A stretch of DNA of 64,000 nucleotides from Bradyrhizobium erythrophlei (GCF_900129505.1 NZ_LT670818.1:8713001-8777000), one strand, 5' to 3'. Shown: positions 8,136 to 16,987, numbered from the stretch's first letter. Numbers and translations are program-made. The notes: a model not told the origin generated them from the letters alone.

Positions 8136-9419
8136 TCACTCCGCAGCGAGCGGTCCGGGTGCGACAGCCACGACCCCGTCCTCCTCGAACGGCGTCTCCG
8201 GGTGCATCAGGAACGCCGAGAACAGGCCGAGCAGCAGCAATCCCATCGACATCAGGAACGGCAAATACCAGTTGCCGGTGACGTCGATCACGTAGCCGGC
8301 CACCAGCGGCGAGACGATCGCCGCCAGCGCCGAGCCGGTGTTCATCAGGCCTGCGGCGGTCCCGGAATATTTCGGGGCAATGTCCATCGGGATCGACCAC
8401 ATCGGGCCGATGGTAATCTCGGCGAAGAAAAATCCGCCGGACAGGCACAGCGCCACCACCGTGATGTCGCGGGTAAACAGGATCGGCAGCAGGGACAGCA
8501 GCGCCCCGGCGAAGCCCGCGACCGTGACGCTCAGCCGCGCGAAGCGGACGTCGCCCGTTCTCTTGAAAATGCGGTCGGACAGGATGCCGCCGAGACTGTC
8601 GCCGACCACGCCGGCAAAGAACACGCCCGAGGCGAACAGCGCGGAGTTCTTGATGTCGAGGCTATAGCTGTTCTTGAAGAACAGCGGCAACCAGTTGAGG
8701 TACAGCCACAGCGTCCAGCCGTAGCAGAAATAGGTCAGCGTGACCGGCCACATCCGGCGCAACAGCGGCCTCCAGGGAACCTCGGGCCGCTTGTCCTGGG
8801 AGCGTGGCGGCAGCGACGCCAGTTCGGCATCGGTAATTCCGGGATGATCCTTGGGGTCGTTGCGGAAATAGAGCGCCCAGACCACGCCCCATGCGAGGCT
8901 GACGAGCCCGAGCGCGACGAAGGAGCCCCGCCAGGTCAGCCAGGCCATCAATACCGCGATCAACGGCGGCGTGGCGGCATTGCCGAGCCGCGCGAAGGCG
9001 TGGGTGAGGCCTTGCGCGAAACCGCGTTTGTCGGCCGGCGTCCAGTACTGCATGGCGCGCGTTGCGGTCGGGAAGGTCGCGCCTTCGCCGAAACCGAGCG
9101 CGACGCGGGCAATGAACAGCGTCAGCAAGCTCGTGACAAAGCCGGTAGCAATGGTCGCGACCGCCCAAATCAAGCCGCACCAGAACAAGGTCTTGCGCGG
9201 CCCCAAGCGGTCTCCGATCCAGCCGCCGATCACCTGGAACAAAAGGTAAGGATAGGCAAACGCGGAAAATACCAGGCCAAGCTGGGTATTGCTGAGGTGA
9301 AGCTCTTTCTGGATCTCGCTGGCGGCGGTGCCGATATTGACCCGGTCGACATAGGTGATGAAGTACATGACGCACAGCATCGCCAGCACGACATGGGTGG
9401 CCTTGAACCGAAGGCGCAT
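8136..9419 (-). CDS. MFS transporter, anion:cation symporter (ACS)-like
   Basis: 427 residues, 12 predicted membrane helices, starting at the ATG at 9419 behind GGGAG. It has the ACS-type motif YVDRVNIGTAASEIQKEL (about residues 22-39) and GWIGDRLGPRKT, the loop 2-3 MFS signature. This family imports organic anions such as hexuronates, galactonate, tartrate or phthalate. It lies about 90 bases downstream of aminotransferase copy 2, in the same orientation, so it probably imports a substrate for the glyoxylate/hydroxyacid cassette. Its last codons are duplicated as a relic at 4712-4817. Confidence 0.9.
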   Translation of the reverse strand: MRLRFKATHVVLAMLCVMYFITYVDRVNIGTAASEIQKELHLSNTQLGLVFSAFAYPYLLFQVIGGWIGDRLGPRKTLFWCGLIWAVATIATGFVTSLLTLFIARVALGFGEGATFPTATRAMQYWTPADKRGFAQGLTHAFARLGNAATPPLIAVLMAWLTWRGSFVALGLVSLAWGVVWALYFRNDPKDHPGITDAELASLPPRSQDKRPEVPWRPLLRRMWPVTLTYFCYGWTLWLYLNWLPLFFKNSYSLDIKNSALFASGVFFAGVVGDSLGGILSDRIFKRTGDVRFARLSVTVAGFAGALLSLLPILFTRDITVVALCLSGGFFFAEITIGPMWSIPMDIAPKYSGTAAGLMNTGSALAAIVSPLVAGYVIDVTGNWYLPFLMSMGLLLLGLFSAFLMHPETPFEEDGVVAVAPGPLAAE

Positions 9420-9505
9420 TTGTTTCACTCCCGAACTTCTTGTTGCTTTTGTGTGTTGCTTTTGTTGCGGCATCGACCGGCCCGCCGGCGCGGTCATGGC
9501 GAGCG

Positions 9506-10711
9506 TCAGGTCTTGACCACTTTCAGATGCCCGGGAGAATTCGTCGTCGGCCGCTCTTCCAGCGAGGCCATCGCGGCATCGACGCCGCCGGCCCGGTGCG
9601 GCACGCCGGCGGCGGCAAGCCCCATCTCCACGCCCGACAACGCACCCATCAAGGTGAGTTCGTTGCATTCGCCGAGATGGCCGATGCGAAACACTTTTCC
9701 TGCGACCTTGCTCAGCCCGGAGCCGAGCGACATGTTGTAATTGTCGAGCACGATCTTGCGGAACTTGTCGGCGTCGTGCCCCGGCGGCATTAGCACCGCC
9801 GTCAGCACCGGCGAATATTCCGACGGATCGAGGCACAGCACCTCGAGGCCCCAATGCGTGACGGCGGCGCGCGTGGCGGCCGCAAGCCGCTTGTGCCGCG
9901 CGAACACCTGATCGAGCCCCTCCTCGAGCAGCATCGCGATCGCCTCGCGCAGGCCGTAGAGCAGGTTCGTCGCCGGCGTGTAGGGAAAAAACCCGGCCGC
10001 GTTGGGCTTGAGCATTTCTTCCCAGTCCCAATAGGACCTCGGCATCTTGTTGGTCTTGGCCGCCGCGCGCGCCTTTTCGGAGACGGCGTTGAAGCCGAGC
10101 CCCGGCGGCAGCATGAATCCCTTCTGCGAGCCGGCGACGGTGACGTCGACCTTCCACTCGTCGTGCCGGTAGTCGACCGAGCCGAGCGAGGAGATCGTAT
10201 CCACCAACAACAGCGCGGGATGTCCGGTCCGGTCGATCGCGGCGCGAACATCCGCAACCCGGCTGGTGACGCCGGTCGAGGTCTCGTTATGCACCACCAT
10301 GACGGCCTTGATGGCCCGCTTGGTATCCTGCGCCAGCTTCGCCTCGATCGCGGCGGGGTCGACGCCGTGGCGCCAGTCGCCCGGGATGAAGTCGACCTCG
10401 ATACCCCAGCGCGCCGCCATCTGCTGCCACAGCGTGGCGAAGTGGCCGGTCTCGACCATCAGCACCTTGTCGCCCGGCGATAGCGTATTGACGATCGCCG
10501 CCTCCCAGGCGCCGGTGCCCGAGGACGGAAAGATCATGACTGGCCCGGCCGTCTTGAAGATCTTCTGGCAGCCCTCGAGCACCGCCTTGCCGAGTTCGGC
10601 GAATTGCGCGCTGCGATGGTCGATGACCGGCATGTCCATGGCGCGAAGCACCCGATCGGGCACCGGGCTTGGACCGGGAATCTGCAAAAAATGGCGTCCC
10701 TGCGCTGTCAT
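9506..10711 (-). CDS. Serine-glyoxylate-type aminotransferase (class V), copy 2
   Basis: 401 residues, the same length as copy 1 and clearly its paralogue. The ATG at 10711 has GAGGAAA upstream. It begins RHFLQIPGPSPVPDRVLRAM; the PLP lysine is K197 in AGSQKG, with DTISSLGS at about 171 and SSGTGAW at 63-69. It heads a minus-strand operon with the MFS gene and diverges from the GntR gene, so it is likely under that regulator. A predicted operator (TTGCATTCAA) is about 40 bases upstream. Expected role: amination of glyoxylate made from a 2-hydroxyacid by the neighbouring dehydrogenase; inference from context. Confidence 0.9.
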   Translation of the reverse strand: MTAQGRHFLQIPGPSPVPDRVLRAMDMPVIDHRSAQFAELGKAVLEGCQKIFKTAGPVMIFPSSGTGAWEAAIVNTLSPGDKVLMVETGHFATLWQQMAARWGIEVDFIPGDWRHGVDPAAIEAKLAQDTKRAIKAVMVVHNETSTGVTSRVADVRAAIDRTGHPALLLVDTISSLGSVDYRHDEWKVDVTVAGSQKGFMLPPGLGFNAVSEKARAAAKTNKMPRSYWDWEEMLKPNAAGFFPYTPATNLLYGLREAIAMLLEEGLDQVFARHKRLAAATRAAVTHWGLEVLCLDPSEYSPVLTAVLMPPGHDADKFRKIVLDNYNMSLGSGLSKVAGKVFRIGHLGECNELTLMGALSGVEMGLAAAGVPHRAGGVDAAMASLEERPTTNSPGHLKVVKT

Positions 10712-10748
10712 GGCTATTTCCTCACGTTCGATCTGGCCCTTCGCCCAT

Positions 10749-10760
10749 ATTGCATTCAAT
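10749..10760. promoter_or_regulatory. Candidate GntR operator upstream of aminotransferase copy 2
   Basis: ATTG-CATT-CAAT inverted repeat containing TTGCATTCAA. The same ten bases recur at 11596-11605, upstream of the dehydrogenase. The TTG-N4-CAA form fits FCD-type GntR operators as a class. It lies between the aminotransferase and the divergent GntR gene. Confidence 0.5.
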
Positions 10761-10776
10761 TTTGGCTGCGGCAACC

Positions 10777-10788
10777 AAACAATTGTTT
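10777..10788. promoter_or_regulatory. Perfect 12-bp palindrome in the divergent GntR promoter
   Basis: AAACAATTGTTT, a perfect palindrome in the 112-base gap between the aminotransferase and GntR genes. It may be a second operator or part of the core promoter. Confidence 0.4.
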
Positions 10789-10823
10789 ACATTTTTGCAT
10801 CGACGGCGCCACCGCCAGGGCCT

Positions 10824-11573
10824 ATGTTCCGCTCCATGAAACCCCTGATTCCCGGTGACGCCGCCTCGACCGCACTTGCGGCCCATGCGGTTCCCGACCG
10901 CGAGGACCAGTCGCTGCATGACGAGACCCTGACGCGACTGCGCGATCACATCGTCGAAGGCCATATTCCGGACGGCGGCCGCATTCCCGAACGGCAGCTT
11001 TGCGAGATGCTGGGCATCTCGCGCACGCCGCTGCGCGAAGCGTTGAAGGTGCTGGCCGCCGAAGGCCTGGTCGAGCTGCTGCCGAACCGCGGCGCCCGGG
11101 TGCGCCCGTTGAGCGAGCGCGACCTTGCCGAATTGTTCGACCTGATGGGCGGGTTGGAAGGCCTCGCCGGGCGGCTCGCCTGCGAAAACATCACGGAAGC
11201 CGAAATCGCCGAGATCGAGCGGCTGCACTACGAAATGTACGGCTTTTACCTGCACCGCGACATGCACGGCTATTTTCGGGTCAACCAGGAGATCCACCAG
11301 AAGATCGTCGAGGCCTCGCGCAATGCGGCGCTCAAGAGCACCTATGCGAGCCTCGCGGGACGGATTCGCCGGATCCGCTACGCCGCCAATTTCGCCCGCC
11401 AGCGGGAGCGCTGGGGCGAGGCGATGCGCGAGCACGAGACCATCCTGGACGCGCTGCGGCGCCGCGCCGGCAGCGAGCTCAGCGATATCCTGTTCAGGCA
11501 CCTGCGCAACAAGCGGACTGCGGCAGTCGAACATCTGAATGAGGGCGCGCCGGCAGCGTCCGAGCCGGCCTGA
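10824..11573 (+). CDS. GntR-family transcriptional regulator (FCD subfamily)
   Basis: 249 residues. The ATG at 10824 has AGGG only three bases away; the ATG at 10836 (245 residues) is an alternative. The winged-helix part (about residues 30-95) contains LCEMLGISRTPLREALKVL, the GntR recognition helix, followed by PNRGARV. The rest is an all-helical FCD ligand domain with the metal-binding pattern of His and Glu (EIHQKIVEAS, EHETILDAL). It is divergent from aminotransferase copy 2 and precedes the FAD/Fe-S dehydrogenase, so it probably controls both in response to a small organic acid. Ligand unknown. Confidence 0.9.
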   Translation: MFRSMKPLIPGDAASTALAAHAVPDREDQSLHDETLTRLRDHIVEGHIPDGGRIPERQLCEMLGISRTPLREALKVLAAEGLVELLPNRGARVRPLSERDLAELFDLMGGLEGLAGRLACENITEAEIAEIERLHYEMYGFYLHRDMHGYFRVNQEIHQKIVEASRNAALKSTYASLAGRIRRIRYAANFARQRERWGEAMREHETILDALRRRAGSELSDILFRHLRNKRTAAVEHLNEGAPAASEPA

Positions 11574-11592
11574 TCGGCCCATATCAGACCCA

Positions 11593-11608
11593 ATTTTGCA
11601 TTCAAAAT
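11593..11608. promoter_or_regulatory. Candidate GntR operator upstream of the FAD/Fe-S dehydrogenase
   Basis: ATTTTG-CATT-CAAAAT inverted repeat containing the same TTGCATTCAA core as at 10750-10759. It is 85 bases before the dehydrogenase start and just after the GntR stop. Confidence 0.5.
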
Positions 11609-11692
11609 CCAAAAGCGAGCTGGACGGCTGCATTTCATCCCCGCTCGGCTTCCGGGCAAGCATAATCCAGCCGCAGCCGTAACGGGGACAGG

Positions 11693-14638
11693 ATGGCCAA
11701 GGGCTCAACGACACTCGAAGACCGGCTGAAGCGCGAAATCTCGGGCGACGTATTGTTCGATGCCTTCAACCGCGGCCGCTATGCGACCGACGCCTCGTTC
11801 TACCAGATCATGCCGGCGGGCGTGGTGGTGCCGAAAACCATCGACGAGGCGCTGCGGGTGCTGGCGATTGCCCGCGACGCCACGCGGATCGTGACGCCGC
11901 GCGGCGGCGGAACGTCGCAATGCGGCCAGACCGTCAATGACGGCATCGTCGTCGATTTCTCCAAACACCTGAACCGTATCATCTCGCTCGACGTCGAGAA
12001 CCGCACTTGCGTGGTCGAGCCCGGCATCGTGCTCGACGACCTCAACCGCCAGCTCAGGAAGCACGGCCTGTGGTTTCCGGTCGACGTCTCCACCGCGTCG
12101 CGCGCCACCATCGGCGGCATGGCCGGCAACAATTCCTGCGGCGGCCGTTCGCTGCGCTACGGCACCATGCGCGACAACACCCGTTCAATGGATGCAGCGC
12201 TGGCCGACGGCACGCTGTTGCATTTCGGCGAGGTCGCCCGCGATCTGGCGCAAGCGAACGCTGGCGACAGCGGGCTTGCGCTGTTTCGCGACATGCTCGA
12301 TCTCGGCGCCCGCGAGGCCGACGAGATCGCCGAAAGATTCCCGAAAGTGCAGCGCCGCGTCGGCGGCTACAATCTCGATGCGCTGGTGCCGCGCAACACG
12401 CCGAACAATCTGGCGCACCTGCTGGTGGGTTCCGAAGGCACCCTCGCCTTCACCACCCAGGTCAAACTAAAACTCTGGCCGGTGATCCGCAACAAGGTTT
12501 TGGGCGTCTGCCACTTCGGCAGCTTTTACGAGGCGATGGACGCCGCCCAGCACCTGGTAAAACTCCGCCCGATCGCGGTGGAGCTGGTCGATCGCACCAT
12601 GCTGTCGCTGGGGCGCGAGATCGAGATGTTCAAGCCAATCATCGGAACCGCCGTGCGCGGCGATCCCGATGCGGCGCTGATCGTCGAATTCGCCGAAGAG
12701 GACCAGGCCGACAATCTCGGCCGGTTGAAGGCGCTCGGCGAACTGATGGCCGATCTCGGCTTCGGCTGGAACAATCCCCAGCGCAAATGGGGCGGCGTGG
12801 TCGAGATCACAGAACCGGCCTTGCAGACCGGCATCGCCGAGTTTCGCGCCGCCGGCCTCAACGTCATGATGTCGATGAAGCAGGAGGGCAAGCCGGTCTC
12901 CTTTGTCGAAGACTGCGCCGTGCCGCTGCCGCATCTCGCCGACTACACCGCGCGGCTCAACGAGATCTTTGCGAGGCACGGCACCCGCGGCACCATGTAT
13001 GCGCACGCCTCGGAGGGCTGCCTGCACGTCCGCCCGGTGCTCAACCTGAAACTGGAAAAGGACGTCAAGGCGATGCGCGCCATCGCCGAAGAGACCTTTG
13101 CGATGGTCAGGGAATACAAGGGATCGCATTCCGGCGAACACGGCGACGGCCTGGTGCGCTCGGAATTCCACGAGACCATGTTCGGCTCCCGCATCATCGA
13201 GGATTTCCGGGAGGTCAAGCACCGCTTCGACCCGGGCAATGTGCTCAATCCCGGCAAGATTGTCGACGCGCCGAAGATGGATGACCGCGCGCTGTTTCGC
13301 TATCCGCCGGACTACCGGGTCGGCGAGCTGACAACCGCGCTTGACTGGTCGGCCTGGCCCGGCGCCGGCGGCGGCTTTCAGGGCGCGGTCGAGATGTGCA
13401 ACAACAACGGCGCCTGCCGCAAGCTCGAGGGCGGCGTGATGTGCCCCTCCTACCGGGCCACCCGCAACGAGAAGGATGTCACGAGAGGCCGCGCCAATAC
13501 GCTGCGGCTGGCGATCTCCGGCCAGTTGGGTGCCGACGCGCTGTCCTCCGACGAGATGATGGACACCTTGAAACTCTGCGTCTCCTGCAAGGCCTGCCGC
13601 CTGGAATGCCCTACCGGCGTCGACATGGCCAGGATGAAGATCGAGGTTCTGGCCGCGCGGGCGGCGAAGCATGGGCTGTCGCTCAGGGACCGGCTGGTCG
13701 GCTATCTGCCGCGCTATGCGAGCCTCGCCGCGCGCTTCGCCCCGCTCGCGAACTGGCGCAATAAAAGCCCCCTGCTTCGAAAATGGTTCGAGAAATTCGC
13801 CGGCATCAGCGCGCAGCGCAACTTGCCGGAATGGCGGCGCGATGTGTTCAGATCCGAGACCGAGACGGTCGGCCCGGCCGATGGCCACGAAGTGATCCTG
13901 TTCGCCGATACCTTCAACCGCGCCTATGAGCGCGAAAACCTCGACGCCGCGCTGCGCGTGCTGGTCGCCGGCGGCTATCGCGTCCACATTCCCCGGCCCG
14001 CCGATGGCGGAAGGCCGTTATGTTGCGGACGGACGTTTCTGTCGGCAGGTCTGGTCGATCAGGCGCGCGTGGAACTCGACCGGCTGGTGGCGACCTATGC
14101 GCCGTTCGCCGCGCGCGGCGTTCCGATCATTGGTCTCGAGCCGAGCTGCCTGTTGACGCTGCGCGACGAACTGCTCTCGCTGCGCTCCGACGACACCGCA
14201 AAAAGCATCAGCGCGCAGGCGCTGCTGTTCGAGGAGTTTTTGGTACGCGAGGCCGAGGCCGGGCGTCTTGCGCTGCCGCTCGGCCCTGTCGCCGGCAAGG
14301 CGCTGGTGCACGGCCACTGTCATCAGAAATCCTTCGGCGCCTTCAAGCCGGTCGAGCAGACGCTGCGGCTGATTCCGGATCTGAAGGTCGAGACCATCGA
14401 ATCCAGCTGCTGCGGCATGGCCGGCGCCTTCGGCTACGGCGCCGACACCTATCAGGCCTCGATCGACATGGCCGAACTCTCGCTGCTGCCGGCAGTGCGC
14501 GGTGCGGAAGCCGCCGCGCTGATCGTCGCCGACGGCACCTCGTGCCGGCACCAGATTGCCGACGGCACGGACCGCGCGGCCGTTCACGTCGCCCGCGTGC
14601 TGGCGATGAGCCTCGACAGGGCGCCGCCGACCCCTTAA
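11693..14638 (+). CDS. FAD-linked oxidase fused to Fe-S/CCG domains; probable D-2-hydroxyacid dehydrogenase
   Basis: 981 residues, a single chain joining a GlcD/Dld-type FAD domain (about 40-530) to a GlpC-like half. The FAD part shows PRGGGTSQCGQTVNDG (about residues 69-84), NNSCGGRSLRYGT and VGSEGTLAF. The Fe-S part has CNNNGACRK, MCPSYR and CVSCKACRLECPTGV (about 625-640), and the C-terminus has two cysteine clusters of the CCG type (CCGRTFLSAG, SSCCGMAGAFGYG). Relatives such as YdiJ and D-lactate dehydrogenases oxidise D-2-hydroxyacids and pass electrons to the quinone pool. Near GlcG and glyoxylate aminotransferase, glycolate or a related acid is the likely substrate, but this is inference. 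Confidence 0.87.
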   Translation: MAKGSTTLEDRLKREISGDVLFDAFNRGRYATDASFYQIMPAGVVVPKTIDEALRVLAIARDATRIVTPRGGGTSQCGQTVNDGIVVDFSKHLNRIISLDVENRTCVVEPGIVLDDLNRQLRKHGLWFPVDVSTASRATIGGMAGNNSCGGRSLRYGTMRDNTRSMDAALADGTLLHFGEVARDLAQANAGDSGLALFRDMLDLGAREADEIAERFPKVQRRVGGYNLDALVPRNTPNNLAHLLVGSEGTLAFTTQVKLKLWPVIRNKVLGVCHFGSFYEAMDAAQHLVKLRPIAVELVDRTMLSLGREIEMFKPIIGTAVRGDPDAALIVEFAEEDQADNLGRLKALGELMADLGFGWNNPQRKWGGVVEITEPALQTGIAEFRAAGLNVMMSMKQEGKPVSFVEDCAVPLPHLADYTARLNEIFARHGTRGTMYAHASEGCLHVRPVLNLKLEKDVKAMRAIAEETFAMVREYKGSHSGEHGDGLVRSEFHETMFGSRIIEDFREVKHRFDPGNVLNPGKIVDAPKMDDRALFRYPPDYRVGELTTALDWSAWPGAGGGFQGAVEMCNNNGACRKLEGGVMCPSYRATRNEKDVTRGRANTLRLAISGQLGADALSSDEMMDTLKLCVSCKACRLECPTGVDMARMKIEVLAARAAKHGLSLRDRLVGYLPRYASLAARFAPLANWRNKSPLLRKWFEKFAGISAQRNLPEWRRDVFRSETETVGPADGHEVILFADTFNRAYERENLDAALRVLVAGGYRVHIPRPADGGRPLCCGRTFLSAGLVDQARVELDRLVATYAPFAARGVPIIGLEPSCLLTLRDELLSLRSDDTAKSISAQALLFEEFLVREAEAGRLALPLGPVAGKALVHGHCHQKSFGAFKPVEQTLRLIPDLKVETIESSCCGMAGAFGYGADTYQASIDMAELSLLPAVRGAEAAALIVADGTSCRHQIADGTDRAAVHVARVLAMSLDRAPPTP

Positions 14639-14667
14639 ATCCTCGTCAACCGCAAAGGAACCGATCC

Positions 14668-15096
14668 ATGTCCGAACTGACCCTCGATGTCGCCCGCAAG
14701 ATTCTCGATGCCGCGCTCGCCAAGGCGATCGAGAAGAAGCTCAAGCCCCTCGTGGTCACGGTGCTCGACGCGCGCGGCTGCGTCAAAATCACCGCGGCGC
14801 AGGACGGCACCAGCCTGCTGCGCAGCGAGATCGCCCACGGCAAGGCCTATGGCGCGCTCGCGATGGGCATGGGTTCGCGGGCGCTGTTCCAGCGTGCGCA
14901 GGAGCAGGCCTATTTTGTCGATGCGGTGAACACATTGGCGCAAGGCCGGCTGATCCCGGTGCCCGGCGGCGTGCTGATCCAGAGCGGCGGCGTGCTGCTC
15001 GGCGCCGTCGGCATCAGCGGCGACACCTCGGACAATGACGAAGCCTGCGCGATCGCCGGCATCGAGGCGGCGGGGTTGAAGGCCAATCCGGGATAG
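14668..15096 (+). CDS. GlcG/HbpS-like protein
   Basis: 142 residues, ATG at 14668 behind AAAGGAA and 29 bases after the dehydrogenase stop, so the two are co-transcribed. It has the features of the GlcG/HbpS (DUF336) fold: VVTVLDARGCVKITAAQDG near the N-terminus, AHGKAYGALAMGMGSR in the middle and PVPGGVLIQSGGVLLGAVGISG near the end. GlcG is found in glycolate utilisation loci; some relatives bind haem. The location beside a hydroxyacid dehydrogenase supports a role in that pathway, but the exact function is not known. Confidence 0.87.
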   Translation: MSELTLDVARKILDAALAKAIEKKLKPLVVTVLDARGCVKITAAQDGTSLLRSEIAHGKAYGALAMGMGSRALFQRAQEQAYFVDAVNTLAQGRLIPVPGGVLIQSGGVLLGAVGISGDTSDNDEACAIAGIEAAGLKANPG

Positions 15097-15153
15097 CAGG
15101 CGAGCCGCGCTGCTTACAGGCGTGAGCGGATGTCACCCACCGCAAAGGCAGCT

Positions 15154-15177
15154 AAAAAAAGGCCGCCCGAAGGCGGC
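15154..15177 (-). terminator. Rho-independent terminator for the DUF3303 gene
   Basis: Read on the minus strand: GCCGCC-TTCG-GGCGGC followed by CTTTTTTT. Perfect 6-bp GC stem, UUCG-type loop and a run of seven T. It lies 57 bases beyond the DUF3303 stop and also separates it from the convergent glcG-like gene. Confidence 0.85.
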
Positions 15178-15233
15178 TCTCAATTCAAACCCGCCGATCG
15201 TCGTTCACTTGGTGGCTACCTTGTGGATTGGAA

Positions 15234-15509
15234 TCAACGCCTGGGTAATGACGCCATGACCGCGCCCGCGTCAGCATCCTCGACGCAAGGTGTGACGGTC
15301 AACTGGAGCACGTCGGCCCATTGGGCGACCCACTCATACATGGCTTTCGCATCGGTCGATTCGCTGACCGCAAATCCCCGGCTATCCATTCCATGCCAAC
15401 GCCCCAGCATCGTAACGCCCTTGGGTGGGGCACCGCCGGTCTCGAGGAATCGCGCAACCGCCGCATTGAACGTGCTTTGCGGCACCGTCCAGCTGATAAT
15501 ATACTTCAT
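15234..15509 (-). CDS. DUF3303 domain protein
   Basis: 91 residues. MKYIISWTVPQST, then FLETGGAPPKGVTMLGRWHG and AMYEWVAQWADVLQLTVTP are characteristic of the DUF3303 family, small ferredoxin-like-fold proteins of unknown function. It covers the whole family length. It stands alone on the minus strand and ends in a strong terminator. Confidence 0.85.
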   Translation of the reverse strand: MKYIISWTVPQSTFNAAVARFLETGGAPPKGVTMLGRWHGMDSRGFAVSESTDAKAMYEWVAQWADVLQLTVTPCVEDADAGAVMASLPRR

Positions 15510-15815
15510 AATAAATGCCTTTGCTGTCTAAGAGGGTACCTCATAATTCGTGGCACACAGGATACGTCTGGCAACGGTTCCAAAGGTTCATACAAATCGA
15601 GCTGGTGGCGAAAGCCGACAGGCATTGTGCCTTAAACAATGACGAGACCGAATGTCGCCTTGGGTCAAAAGCCCCCGTTTTGACAATGGGCCGGCCACTT
15701 CTGGTCTTCCCCATGAGCAGACCTTTTCAGTGTCCGCCGAAATGTCTCAAAAGTGCCAAAAGCGGTAGTTCAACCAGAGTTGTCTGAGTTCACAATCCGA
15801 TGTCGGTCGGGCGAC
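15510..15815. other. Gene-free stretch with a hairpin
   Basis: No supported gene. It holds the inverted repeat GTCAAAA-N7-TTTTGAC (15664-15684), similar to the one at 7021-7042, within sequence that looks like a decayed dispersed repeat, plus presumably the DUF3303 promoter near 15520-15560. Confidence 0.45.
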
Positions 15816-16666
15816 TTATCGACCCGACAAAAATCCAAGCACCGCCGCGTTAAACGCCTGAGCGTTTTGGCGGTTCATGCCGTGGGCGGCATTGGGTATG
15901 ATGATCAAATCTTCCATGTTGTCAGGCAGGCAGAGCCGCATCGCTCGGAGCGTCTCCTCGGAACGTTTTGGACTCTTCTCGCCTACGATCGGCAGGATGG
16001 GAAATCGGAATTTGCGGATCGCCTCGCGTGCAAGGCTTGGTCTCGGTTCGGTGCGGGTTGAGGGTACCGCATTGTCCAAATGGATTAGCTTCTGGTCGGC
16101 GCTAATCTGATCCCATCGCCCCGGCCCGCTTAGCGCGTCGACATATGCTCGCAATGCGGCGTCACGATCACCTTTGGCCAGATCGGCCGCCAAGCGCTCG
16201 GCATTTGTTTGCCTTTCGGCCGCCATGGCGCGGCTTTCAGGCGTGTCTGGCAATAGCTCCTCGAGTCCGCCTGCATCCGCCAGGATCAATGTCCTAATCA
16301 CCTCAGGGTAACGCGCGGCGACATGGAGCACCACCGCACCGCCGCGCGAATGGCCAAGCAAGTGAACAGGCGAAAGGTCAAGTCTGCGAATGAACTCAGC
16401 GACATCGTCGGCATGCTGGAGTATGGAAAAGTCGTCGCCACGTCCATCCCATGGCTCGGGAAAGTAATGCCGAAGGCTGACGGCGACGGTGCGATAGTGC
16501 GCAGCAAACGGCTCGATCTGAGGATTCCAGTGCCGATAGTCATTGATCACGCCATGTACCAGAACGAGCGGTGTTCCGCCTCCGCTCTCCCGGTAAGCCA
16601 TGGATATCCGTTCACTTCGACCGATTTGATGCCCTCTGGAAGCGGCCAAACGCTCTGTAGTGCCAT
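15816..16666 (-). CDS. Alpha/beta hydrolase with probable frameshift near the 5' end
   Basis: The catalytic part is intact: LVLVHGVINDYRHW (oxyanion loop), GHSRGG nucleophile elbow (Ser in about the first third), acidic residue region PILPIVGEK and the final His in PNAAHGMN. The start is odd. An ATG at 16666 with a good GAGG site opens MALQSVWPLPEGIKSVEVNGY, the expected start of such a protein, but in a frame one base off from MAYRESGGG onward; that frame hits a stop soon. The catalytic frame itself can start only at TTG 16649 or the ATG at 16601. A one-base deletion near 16600 explains this. It may be a recent null allele, an error, or still translated from 16601. Substrate unknown. Confidence 0.75.
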
Positions 16667-16987
16667 AAGCGACCTCATGTGTTGGAGCCGACGCACGAAA
16701 TCTAGGTTAGGTTGTACTTTAGCGCACGCGCCTATCGGAGAAATAATTGTGTGGTCCGGGTTGGGTCAATCGCGTTGTTTTCGCCATGCAACCGAGGAGT
16801 CTGGTTTACCCCGAATAGCGGACATCCGTCGGCCGCATGCGAGAGCGATGCATCATTGCGGTCAGCCGCCCCCGCCGCCGATCATCGCGGTTATGCACCC
16901 GCTTTTTCCCGATTAAGCAGAAGCGCCACCAAATCGCCCGACTCAGAACCGCGTTCTAGTGCGAGTTGTGTTGTGGGGAGTTGGCAG
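16667..16987. other. Gene-free stretch
   Basis: Between the hydrolase and a small membrane protein. Frames here are short with no ribosome sites. Part of it (about 16745-16870) looks like another decayed copy of a dispersed intergenic element. I see nothing else. Confidence 0.4.

Noticed and set aside
12467-13987. A 506-codon minus-strand frame inside the FAD/Fe-S dehydrogenase
   Set aside because: Same reason: antisense shadow with no motif; the plus strand carries the FAD and Fe-S signatures.
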